Source: SLRI01 sp964460465
GTDB lineage: Bacteria > Pseudomonadota > Alphaproteobacteria > Geminicoccales > Geminicoccaceae
Length of the DNA: 41,023 nt
Reading direction: 5' to 3'
Assembly: GCA_964460465.1 (NCBI GenBank)
Contig: CAYWSB010000034.1
Location: 1 to 41,023, forward strand
Translations under genes and position numbers: made by a program
Part shown: in pieces, positions 26,255 through 33,493 of the stretch
Numbering within the stretch: the stretch's first letter is position 1
Layout: each line of letters opens with the position of its first letter
Notes under the pieces: generated by a model
Databases searched by the model: none
Seen by the model: the letters and a program-made list of their open reading frames with translations, nothing else
Told to the model about the DNA's origin: nothing

Positions 26255-27122
26255 CACGCTCCAGCGTCCGCGGGTCGCCACGCGTGCCATCCCGCGGCCG
26301 GCCGTGGTCTCGCCAGAGGTGCGCCGCCGCCGGCGGCTGAACTGGCTGGCGCTGGCCATCCTGATCCTGGTGATGATCCCGTTCTTCTGGCTGGTGCAGA
26401 TGTCGTTCCGGCCGACCGACGACATCTTCGGCTACGAGCTGCTGTTCACGCCGACGCTCGAGCACTACGCCGCGCTTTGGCAGGGCAACTTCCCCAAGTC
26501 CTTCCTCAACTCGGTCATGGCGAGCGGGCTCTCGACCATCCTGGCACTGTTGATCGGCACGCCCGCCGCCTACTCGATGGCCCGCTGGCAGTTCAAGGGC
26601 AAGCGGCATGTGGGCCTTTGGATCCTGGCCACCCGCATGGCGCCGCCGATCGCCTTCACCATCCCCTTCTTCCTCGCCTACCGCTTCCTCGGCCTCTCCG
26701 ACACCGTCCTTGGGCTCGTCCTGATCTACCTGACCTTCAACCTCGCTCTGGTCATCTGGATGATGCAGACCTTCTTCGCCTCCGTGCCGCGGTCGCTCGA
26801 GGAGGCGGCCTGGATCGACGGCTGCAGCGTCTGGGGCGCCTTCGTCCGGATCACGCTCCCGCTCGCAGCCCCAGGACTCGCTGCGACCGCGGTCCTCTGC
26901 TTCATCTTCTCCTGGAACGACTTCTTCTACGCCCTGATCCTGACCCGAACCAACGCGCAGACGGCCCCCGTCGCGATCGTCAACTTCATCCAGTACGAGG
27001 GCTGGGAGTGGGGCAAGATCGCCGCCGGCGGCACCGCCGTCATGATGCCGGTCGTCGTCTTCACCATGCTGGTCAGGACCTACCTGGTCCGCGGCCTCAC
27101 TGCCGGTGGGCTCAAGGATTGA
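26247..27122 (+). CDS. Carbohydrate ABC importer permease (MalG/UgpE type)
   Basis: 291 residues from the ATG at 26247. After a basic cytoplasmic tail (about 1-42) come six helices, the first LALAILILVMIPFFWLVQMSF. The EAA loop is SLEEAAWIDGCSVWGAFVRITLPLAAPGL, and the conserved SWNDFFYALILT and C-terminal VRGLTAGGLKD are characteristic of MalG-like permeases. It partners the permease just upstream. The composite palindromic repeat D begins 18 bases after its stop, and the next gene, a dehydrogenase, follows on the same strand. Confidence 0.93.
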   Translation: MSSTLQRPRVATRAIPRPAVVSPEVRRRRRLNWLALAILILVMIPFFWLVQMSFRPTDDIFGYELLFTPTLEHYAALWQGNFPKSFLNSVMASGLSTILALLIGTPAAYSMARWQFKGKRHVGLWILATRMAPPIAFTIPFFLAYRFLGLSDTVLGLVLIYLTFNLALVIWMMQTFFASVPRSLEEAAWIDGCSVWGAFVRITLPLAAPGLAATAVLCFIFSWNDFFYALILTRTNAQTAPVAIVNFIQYEGWEWGKIAAGGTAVMMPVVVFTMLVRTYLVRGLTAGGLKD

Positions 27123-27140
27123 TAAAGAGAAAGACAAGAA

Positions 27141-27247
27141 GCGGGGGAAATGATTTCCCCCGCGCCCCCTCGGGTTTTTGCGGTGGCGTCTCGCACGAGC
27201 GCCGGCGCCAGGTCCCGGTGGGGCGTGGGGAGGATCATCCTCCCCAC
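27141..27247. repeat. Composite palindromic repeat, copy D (intact, REPIN-like)
   Basis: Left palindrome 27141-27163 (GCGGGGGAAAT + G + reverse complement) and right palindrome 27225-27247 (GTGGGGAGGAT + C + reverse complement), with a 61-base spacer related to that of copy C (shared GCGCCCCCTCGG start, ACGAGCG core, GGTGGGG end). It is preceded by a purine-rich stretch (GATAAAGAGAAAGACAAGAA). Here the flanking genes are co-directional, so it is not simply a convergent terminator. Confidence 0.9.
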
Positions 27248-27279
27248 ATTCCCGATCCTCAGCAAACCAAGAGGAAAGA

Positions 27280-28182
27280 ATGAGCAACGAGCCAATCGGC
27301 TATATCGGCCTCGGTCACATGGGCTCGGGCATGGTCAAGAGCCTGATCAGGAGCGGCTTTGCGGTCGTCGTGCACGACCAGCGCACGCAGGCGATCCAGG
27401 CGATGGTCAAGGAGGGGGCAACCGCGGCCGGCTCCAACCGCGAGGTGGCCGAGCGCTGCCGCGTCGTCTGCTCGAGCCTGCCGGACCCGGCGGCAGTGGA
27501 GGCGGCAGCACTCGGTGAAGCCGGCATCATCGAGGGGGCGAAGCCGGGCTCCGTCTATATCGACATGAGCACCATCGACCCGAACACCTCGCGCAAGGTC
27601 AACGCAGCGCTGGCCGAAAAGGGGGTGCGGATGCTCGATTGCCCCGTCGGCAAGGGCCCGCCCGAGGCGGCCACGGGCGACCTCACCCTGATGATCGGCG
27701 GCGATGCCGACCTCGTCGAGGAGATGCGCCCGATCCTCTCCGCCATGGGCTCGGCCATCCACCATTGCGGCCCGGCGGGCAGCGGGGCCGCCGCCAAGCT
27801 GATCAACAACCTGGTCTCCTGCACGCTCGCGGCCTTGAGCTCCGAGGCCGTGGTCCTGGGGGCCAAGGCCGGCGTCGACCTCGATACGCTCTGTGCCATC
27901 ATGGCGAGCACGGCCGCCGACAACCGGCATCTGCGCATCACCGTCATGCCGCGCACGCTCGATGGCATCTTCGAGCCGCGCTTCAAGCTGGCGCTGGCGC
28001 ACAAGGACCTCGGCCTCGCCTGCCGGATGGCGCTCGAGCTCAACGTGCCCGTCCCGGTGGGCCACGCGGCGCGCACGGTCCACGACATGGCGATGGGCAT
28101 GGGCCTCGCCGAGGAAGACCAGGGGGCCTGCATCAAGCCCCTGGAGAAGGCCGCTGGCATCGAGGCCAGACGCCGACAATAA
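27280..28182 (+). CDS. Beta-hydroxyacid dehydrogenase, YihU-like (paralogue 3)
   Basis: 300 residues. Rossmann motif IGYIGLGHMGSGM (6-18), DMSTIDP, then DCPVGKG with Lys125 where the sulfolactaldehyde reductase class has Arg, and KLINNLVS with catalytic Lys173, Asn176 and Ser180 kept. The overall match to the protein encoded at 21037 is close, so they are likely paralogues with related but not identical acidic substrates (inference). AGAGGAAAGA precedes the ATG at 27280. It lies between the importer permease and a sulfatase on the same strand; 20-25 bases separate it from the sulfatase, so these are probably one operon. Confidence 0.87.
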   Translation: MSNEPIGYIGLGHMGSGMVKSLIRSGFAVVVHDQRTQAIQAMVKEGATAAGSNREVAERCRVVCSSLPDPAAVEAAALGEAGIIEGAKPGSVYIDMSTIDPNTSRKVNAALAEKGVRMLDCPVGKGPPEAATGDLTLMIGGDADLVEEMRPILSAMGSAIHHCGPAGSGAAAKLINNLVSCTLAALSSEAVVLGAKAGVDLDTLCAIMASTAADNRHLRITVMPRTLDGIFEPRFKLALAHKDLGLACRMALELNVPVPVGHAARTVHDMAMGMGLAEEDQGACIKPLEKAAGIEARRRQ

Positions 28183-28207
28183 GCGCGATTCGGAAAGGTA
28201 GTTGACC

Positions 28208-29659
28208 GTGACAGAGGGCCAGAACCTCCTTTTCATTTTCTCCGACGAGCACAGCCGGGACATCACCGGCTGTTATGGCAACACCCACGTCAAGACGCCC
28301 AACCTCGACGCCATGGCCGAGGCCGGCACCCGCTTCGCCAACCCCTACGTCAACTGCCCGATCTGCGTGCCCTCGCGCGCCAGCCTCGCCACCGGCCGCT
28401 ACGTGCACGAGATCGGCGCCTGGGACAACGCGCACCCCTATGCCGGCGAGCCTGCCGGCTGGGGCCAGGCGCTGATCGACCAGGGCCATGAGGTCGCGGC
28501 CATCGGCAAGCTGCACTACCGGAGCGCCGCCGATCCCACCGGCTTCTCCGAGGAGATCGAGACGCTGCACGTGGTCGACGGCATCGGCGACCTCCTCGGC
28601 ATGATCCGCCGCCCACCAGCCGAGCGCGGCAACGTCAAGGACCTGGCCGGCGAGGCCGGCCGCGGCGAATCCACCTACACCCAGTACGACCGCCGCATCT
28701 GCGCGCATACCGAGCGCTGGCTGGAGCGGAAGGCGGAGAAGCCCACCGACAAGCCCTGGATGGCCTTCGTGGGCTTCGTCCTGCCCCATTTCCCGCTGGT
28801 CGCCCCCGAGGAGTTCTACGACCTCTACGACCCGAAGGCCCTGCCCTGGCCCAAGCAGATGGACCCGGGCGAACGGCCGGACCACCCGGTGCTCAACGCG
28901 CTGCGCGGCTGCATGAACTACGCCGACTACTTCGACGAGGAGCAGATCAGGACGGCGGTCACCGCCTATTACGGCATGGTCTCCTTCCTCGACCACCATA
29001 TCGGCCGCCTCGTCAGGAAGCTCGAGGAGACCGGCCTCGCCGCCAGCACCCGGGTGATCTACACCTCCGACCACGGCGACAATCTCGGCAATCGCGGCTT
29101 CTGGGGGAAGTCGGTGATGTACGACGATTCGACCGCCGTACCCCTCATCATGACTGGCGCCGGCATCGCCCGGGGCAAGGTGGTCGAGACCCCCGTCAGC
29201 CTCGTCGATCTCGCCCCCACGTTCATGGAGGCCTTGGGTGCGGAGCCCCTGTCGGGCGGGCTTCCCGGCCGCTCGCTGTTCGCGATCGCGGCCGAGCCCG
29301 ACGACCCGCAGCGTGCCGTCTTCAGCGAGTACCACGCCGTGGGCTCGATCACCGGCATGTTCATGGTCCGGAAGGGCAAGTGGAAGCTCGTCCACTACGA
29401 GGGCTACGCACCGCAGCTCTTCGACCTCGAGGCCGACCCGGACGAGGCCCACGACCGGGCGGCCGACCCGGCCTGCGCCGCCACGCTGGCCGACCTCGAG
29501 GCCGCGTTGCGCCGGATCTGCGATCCGAAGGCGGTGACCGAGCGCGCCTTCGCCGACCAGGCGGCACGGATCGCCGCGCACGGTGGCGAGGCCGCGATCA
29601 AGGCCAGGGGCGATTTCGGCTACACCCCGGCCCCGGGGCAGGCGCCGAGCTTCGGCTGA
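28208..29659 (+). CDS. Sulfatase-family hydrolase (Cys-type, CxPSR)
   Basis: 483 residues, no signal peptide. Metal-binding opening FIFSDEHSRDITGCYG, formylglycine signature CPICVPSRASLATGRY (modifiable Cys followed by x-P-S-R), then AIGKLHYR, and the second metal cluster TSDHGDNLGNRGFWGKS with Lys. The general plan resembles choline-sulfatase-like and arylsulfatase enzymes of soil alphaproteobacteria, but the substrate is not determined. The start is ambiguous: GGAAAGG at 28192-28198 is better spaced for the GTG at 28208 than for the TTG at 28202. It is co-directional with dehydrogenase 3 and the importer. Being cytoplasmic, it would act on an imported ester rather than on polymer outside the cell (inference). 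Confidence 0.9.
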   Translation: MTEGQNLLFIFSDEHSRDITGCYGNTHVKTPNLDAMAEAGTRFANPYVNCPICVPSRASLATGRYVHEIGAWDNAHPYAGEPAGWGQALIDQGHEVAAIGKLHYRSAADPTGFSEEIETLHVVDGIGDLLGMIRRPPAERGNVKDLAGEAGRGESTYTQYDRRICAHTERWLERKAEKPTDKPWMAFVGFVLPHFPLVAPEEFYDLYDPKALPWPKQMDPGERPDHPVLNALRGCMNYADYFDEEQIRTAVTAYYGMVSFLDHHIGRLVRKLEETGLAASTRVIYTSDHGDNLGNRGFWGKSVMYDDSTAVPLIMTGAGIARGKVVETPVSLVDLAPTFMEALGAEPLSGGLPGRSLFAIAAEPDDPQRAVFSEYHAVGSITGMFMVRKGKWKLVHYEGYAPQLFDLEADPDEAHDRAADPACAATLADLEAALRRICDPKAVTERAFADQAARIAAHGGEAAIKARGDFGYTPAPGQAPSFG

Positions 29660-29893
29660 CTTGAGGGCGCGGCGGCCGGGCCCCTCCCCCTTCGCCCGGA
29701 AAGGGCGGTCGAGCCACCCGGAAGCGCGATCGGCGCATGCTCCCTCGCCTGCCGAGGGCGCGCCCGGCACCGGGCCGGTGGTCCGAGAATCCGGGGCCGG
29801 GTCACGGGCTCGCGTGCCGACCATCGTCGATTGACAAGTCGGCGCGGGAGTGGCCCCCTCGACCTGGAGCGGCAGGCAATCGGGAGGGCGGTG

Positions 29894-31111
29894 GTGTACA
29901 GCAAGGCGCTGGTGGCGCAGGGTGGCGGGCCGACGGCGGTGATCAACCAGAGCCTCATCGGCGTGGTCCTGGAGTGCCGCATGTTCCCGCAGATCGAGCG
30001 CGTCTACGGGGCGCTGCACGGGGTGCGCGGCATCGTCGACGAGGAGCTGCTCGACCTCACCCAGGAGACGACGCAGAACCTCGAGCTCGTGGCCGAGACC
30101 CCGTCCTCGGCGCTGGGCTCGACCCGGGACAAGCCGGACCGCGCCTATTGCCGCGAGATCTTCGAGACGCTGAAGGCGCACGAGATCGGCTATTTCTTCT
30201 ATGTCGGCGGCAACGACAGCTCGGACACGGTCCGGATCGTCGCCGAGGAGGCCAAGACGGCGGGCTATCCGCTGCGGTCGATCCACATCCCCAAGACCAT
30301 CGACAACGACATCGTCGAGAACGACCACACGCCGGGCTTTCCCTCGGCCGCCCGGTTCGTGGCGCAGGCCTTCATGGGGATCAATCTCGACAACAAGGCG
30401 CTGCCCGGGGTCTACATCGCCGTCGTGATGGGCCGCAACGCCGGCTTCCTCACCGCCGCCTCGGCCCTGGGCAAGAAGTTCCCGGACGACGGCCCGCACC
30501 TCATCTACCTGCCCGAGCGGGTGTTCGATCCCGAGGCCTTCGTCGCCGCGGTCAAGGCGACCCACGAGCGGCACGGGCGCTGCATTGTCGCCGTCTCCGA
30601 GGGCATCCACGATGCCGCGGGCCAGCCGATCCTGGGGCAGCTCGGCAAGGCGCTGGCCAAGGATGCGCACGGCAATGTCGAGCTCTCGGGCACCGGCGCC
30701 CTCGCCGACCGCCTCGCCGATCTGGTCAAGGCCCGCCTCGGCATCAAGCGGGTCAGGGCCGACACCTTCGGCTACATGCAGCGCTCCTTCGTCGGCTGCG
30801 TCTCGGACGTCGACCAGCGCGAGGCCAGGGAGGTGGGCGAGAAGGCGGTCAAGTACGCGCTATGGGGCGACCGCGACGGCTCGGTGGTGATCCAGCGGGT
30901 CGGCAACTACCAGGTCGACTACGACCTCCTGCCGCTGGAAGCCGTGGCCGCCAAGACCCGGACCATGCCGGACCACTTCATCGACGCGGCCGGCACCGGC
31001 GTCACCGACGCGTTTCACCTCTATCTCCGGCCGTTGCTCGGCTCGGGCATGCCGAACGAGTTCCGGCTGCAGGGCAGCAACCGCGTGGCGAAGATCCGCA
31101 GGGCCGGTTGA
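29894..31111 (+). CDS. 6-phosphofructokinase, pyrophosphate-dependent type
   Basis: 405 residues of the PfkA superfamily. The opening KALVAQGGGPTAVINQSL, the phosphoryl-donor motif VGGNDSSDT (GGND at 105-108) and PKTIDND (133-139) are clear. Asp at the last position of GGND, and Lys in PKTIDND (ATP enzymes have Gly in both places), mark the PPi-using class (established family rule). It phosphorylates fructose 6-phosphate or a related sugar phosphate, reversibly. A GTG at 29894 has GGGAGG upstream at 29882-29887; GTG 29891 and a TTG at 29831 are alternatives, but the family homology begins only near 29894. It is the last plus-strand gene of the sulfatase locus and may act on the incoming sugar derivative (inference). 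Confidence 0.88.
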   Translation: MYSKALVAQGGGPTAVINQSLIGVVLECRMFPQIERVYGALHGVRGIVDEELLDLTQETTQNLELVAETPSSALGSTRDKPDRAYCREIFETLKAHEIGYFFYVGGNDSSDTVRIVAEEAKTAGYPLRSIHIPKTIDNDIVENDHTPGFPSAARFVAQAFMGINLDNKALPGVYIAVVMGRNAGFLTAASALGKKFPDDGPHLIYLPERVFDPEAFVAAVKATHERHGRCIVAVSEGIHDAAGQPILGQLGKALAKDAHGNVELSGTGALADRLADLVKARLGIKRVRADTFGYMQRSFVGCVSDVDQREAREVGEKAVKYALWGDRDGSVVIQRVGNYQVDYDLLPLEAVAAKTRTMPDHFIDAAGTGVTDAFHLYLRPLLGSGMPNEFRLQGSNRVAKIRRAG

Positions 31112-31133
31112 GCAACAGGAAAGAAGAGGAAAT

Positions 31134-31156
31134 GTGGGGAGGCAGCGCCTCCCCAC
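31134..31156 (+). repeat. Palindromic repeat, single copy E
   Basis: GTGGGGAGGC, three central bases AGC, then the reverse complement of the arm. It lies 22 bases after the phosphofructokinase stop behind a purine-rich stretch (CAGGAAAGAAGAGGAAAT) and is followed by ACGCCCCGCC, like the left-type copies. No right partner is present nearby. The rest of the 31157-31354 gap shows no gene. Confidence 0.8.
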
Positions 31157-31354
31157 GCCCCGCCTTTCCTCGGAAGACCGGGTAAAGGGCTCCCCGTCCC
31201 GGCGCGGCCGGCGTGCGGCGTCGGACCGGGACCGCAACGACCCCTGGGGTCGCGTTCGGCGGGAGCTCGGGTCGGGTGACCGGATCGGTCTCTTGGCTTT
31301 CGGTCGGTCGGGCGTTTCGCAGTGGTGCCGAGCAGCCTGCGCCACCGGCTGGTT

Positions 31355-31756
31355 CTAGAACCAATAATCCCGCACGCACCGGCCGTCACCGGGCAGATCC
31401 TCGAAGCTGTCCAGCCCGTCGAATCTGTCGATCGTCAGGTCGGCGACCGCCTCCGGCGGCGCGAGGCGGACGTTGACGGCGATGCGGCGGCGGCCGTCCT
31501 CGTCCGTTTGCAGGCCGCGCCAGGCGAGCACGCAGCCGCAGACGGGGCAGAAGTGGATCTCGAGCGACGGGCGCTTGCTTTCCGGCCGCGTGTAGGTGGT
31601 GCCGTTGCCGCCGATCCGGATGCGCTCGTTCTCGTAGTCGTAGGCCCAGAGGGCGCCGTAGCGGCGACAGAGCGTGCAGTTGCAGACCGTGATGGAGCCC
31701 GGGTCGCCCTCGAGCGTCCACTGGAGCTTGCCGCAGTGGCAGGTGCCGGTCAGCAT
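31355..31756 (-). CDS. GFA-family zinc-binding protein
   Basis: 133 residues of the glutathione-dependent formaldehyde-activating (GFA/CENP-V) fold. Zinc ligands are visible: GTCHCGK (Cys6, Cys8), VCNCTLCRR (Cys25, Cys27, Cys30) and HFCPVCGC (Cys70, Cys73, Cys75). The founding member was thought to catalyse glutathione-formaldehyde adduct formation, but most members have no proven reaction, so no function is claimed. AAGGAGGGAGG precedes the ATG at 31756; the long open frame upstream is a shadow of the EamA gene region. It follows the EamA gene on the same strand, with palindrome F in the gap. Confidence 0.9.
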   Translation of the reverse strand: MLTGTCHCGKLQWTLEGDPGSITVCNCTLCRRYGALWAYDYENERIRIGGNGTTYTRPESKRPSLEIHFCPVCGCVLAWRGLQTDEDGRRRIAVNVRLAPPEAVADLTIDRFDGLDSFEDLPGDGRCVRDYWF

Positions 31757-31840
31757 CGGATAGCCTCCCTCCTTGCCAAGTCCTTTGCAGGATACTCGCC
31801 ACTGCCAGCCACGGCCACCCCGAGAAGTCCGGAGGGGGCC

Positions 31841-31863
31841 GCGGGGGAACTCAGTTCCCCCGC
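31841..31863 (-). repeat. Palindromic repeat, single copy F (minus orientation)
   Basis: 11+1+11 palindrome GCGGGGGAACT + C + reverse complement. Read on the minus strand it lies 27 bases after the EamA stop behind a purine-rich stretch (GGGGAGGCAGAAGAGG) and is followed by GGCCCCCTCCGGACTTCTCGG, the same arm as copies A, C and D. So it is a left-type half element in the opposite orientation. Confidence 0.82.
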
Positions 31864-31890
31864 CCTCTTCTGCCTCCCCTAATTGCCCCG

Positions 31891-32772
31891 TCACGGCAAG
31901 GGCGGGGCGACCGGCTTGCGCCGCATGCCCGAGAGCGCGTTGACGGCGATGGCGAGCAGGATCAGCCCGCCGCCGGCGAGGGTGGTCCGGCTCGCCGTCT
32001 CGCCAAGCACGAGGAACGCCCAGACCGGCGCCAGCACAACCTCGGCCATGGTCAAGAGGGCGAGTTCGGCCGCGGGCACGACCCGGCTGCCGAGCGTATA
32101 GAGCGCCATGCCGAGCGCCAGGAGGCCGGCGCCCATGGCGAGCGACAGGGCGATGTCGTGCGCCGGCACCAGGAGGACGCCGCCGGTCGCCGCCAGCGCG
32201 GCCATGGCGGCCAGCATCGAGAGGCCGCCGCCGAGGATCACGGCCGGCATCATGTCCTCGAGCCGGCCCCAGCGCAGCGCCACGGTGAAGACCGCGAAGC
32301 CCAGGGCCGAGGCCAGGGCGGCGAGGTTGCCGACCAGCGCACCCCGCGCCAGCCCGCCGCCGACCATCACCACCATCCCGGCCACGGCTACGGCCATGGC
32401 GGCCCAGGTCGCGCGGCGGACGGGCTCGCCCAGGACGAGGCGGCCGAGGACCGCCGCGAGGAAAGGCGAGGCGGCGAACAGCAGCACGGCATTGGCGATG
32501 GTGGTGGTCTGGATGGCGTGGATGGCGCCGGCGAAGGCGACGACGAGGCCGAGACCTGCCGCCAGCCCTGCCCGGCCGGTGCGGCGGATCGGCGCGAGCA
32601 CGGCACCGCGCCTGACCGCCACCAGGAGCGCCAGCACCGGAACCATTCCGGCCGAGCGCCAGAACAGCACGGCCCAGGTGCCAGCCTCGTCGAGCAGGCG
32701 GATCACGGTGCCCATGGTCGACCACAAGATGGCGGCCGCCAGCACCAGCAGCACGCCCGTTCGATAGCTCAT
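31891..32772 (-). CDS. EamA/DMT-family transporter
   Basis: 293 residues with ten predicted transmembrane helices in two repeated EamA domains (about 5-135 and 150-285). The first helix is TGVLLVLAAAILWSTMGTVI, the end of repeat 1 is WAAMAVAVAGMVVMVGG, and the repeat-2 end VLGETASRTTLAGGGLILLAIAVNAL is the characteristic DMT close. Members export metabolites such as amino acids; the substrate is unknown. AAAAGGCGACAG precedes the ATG at 32772; a longer in-frame start at 32826 adds a polar tail with no ribosome site. GFA and this gene are co-directional but separated by palindrome F. Confidence 0.92.
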   Translation of the reverse strand: MSYRTGVLLVLAAAILWSTMGTVIRLLDEAGTWAVLFWRSAGMVPVLALLVAVRRGAVLAPIRRTGRAGLAAGLGLVVAFAGAIHAIQTTTIANAVLLFAASPFLAAVLGRLVLGEPVRRATWAAMAVAVAGMVVMVGGGLARGALVGNLAALASALGFAVFTVALRWGRLEDMMPAVILGGGLSMLAAMAALAATGGVLLVPAHDIALSLAMGAGLLALGMALYTLGSRVVPAAELALLTMAEVVLAPVWAFLVLGETASRTTLAGGGLILLAIAVNALSGMRRKPVAPPLP

Positions 32773-32985
32773 CTGTCGCCTTTTCCCGAAGCCGTCCGGC
32801 CGCCCGGAGTGCCTGCCTTCTGCCACGGATCAAGCCGCCGGGCGCGCCCCTCCTGCATCGGCCGGCAGCCTGCGGGGCACCGGCGTGGCCGGCGGAACAC
32901 TGCCCGCCCGGCCCGCCTTGCCCCCGTCCGGCGCCGGGCGTATGTCCAAGCGTGGCAACGTCGCCCGTTCGATCCGCGAGACTCG

Positions 32986-33477
32986 ATGCACCGTCATGTC
33001 GCTCGCCGCGTTCTGGTCCTCGCCGTGCTGACGACGATACTGGCCGCCTGCGGCCTCGGGGCGGCACCCGAGGCCGAGCGCCTGGCCCTCGATCCGCTGA
33101 CCCTCGAGCGCACCGGCCGGCCCAACGACTTTCTGGTCTGCCCCGAGGGTCGCTGCCAGGCGGTGGCCGACCGCGTGTCGCCGGTGCTGCCCCTCGCGGC
33201 CGCCGACCAGCTTCGCCTCTGGGAGGAGGTGGTGACCGTCAGCCCGCGCACGCGGGTGCTGAAGCTCAACGAGACCGAGCTTCTGATCCACGCCGAGCAG
33301 CGCTCGCGCCTCATGCGCTTCGTCGACACGATCGTCATCCGCGTGCTGCCGCTCGACGACGGGCGGAGCAGCTTTGCCGCCTATTCGCGCTCGGAGGTCG
33401 GCTACGGCGACATGGGGGTGAACCGCGCCCGGCTCGAGGACTGGGTCGCCCGGGTCGAGGCCGCGGCCGGCGGCTGA
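32986..33477 (+). CDS. DUF1499 lipoprotein
   Basis: 163 residues. A lipoprotein signal with lipobox LAAC (Cys22) is followed by the DUF1499 domain: RPNDFLVCPEGRC, then LRLWEEVVTVSPRTRVLKLNE and a C-terminal FVDTIVIRVLPLDDGRSSFAAYSRSEVGYGDMGVNRARLEDWV. The domain is widespread in alphaproteobacteria and plants, and its biochemical role is not known. It is expected to be anchored in the envelope. It is convergent with the ribose-type permease gene, 16 bp apart, and divergent from the EamA gene across about 210 bp that should hold both promoters. Confidence 0.88.
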   Translation: MHRHVARRVLVLAVLTTILAACGLGAAPEAERLALDPLTLERTGRPNDFLVCPEGRCQAVADRVSPVLPLAAADQLRLWEEVVTVSPRTRVLKLNETELLIHAEQRSRLMRFVDTIVIRVLPLDDGRSSFAAYSRSEVGYGDMGVNRARLEDWVARVEAAAGG

Positions 33478-33493
33478 GCGCCCGGGCACTCCC

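Noticed and set aside
28133..30670. Very long minus-strand open frame (845 codons) across the second sulfatase and the phosphofructokinase
   Set aside because: Its translation is Arg/Gly/Val/Asp-rich with no motif, and both plus-strand genes under it carry complete catalytic motifs. It is a GC-rich antisense shadow.
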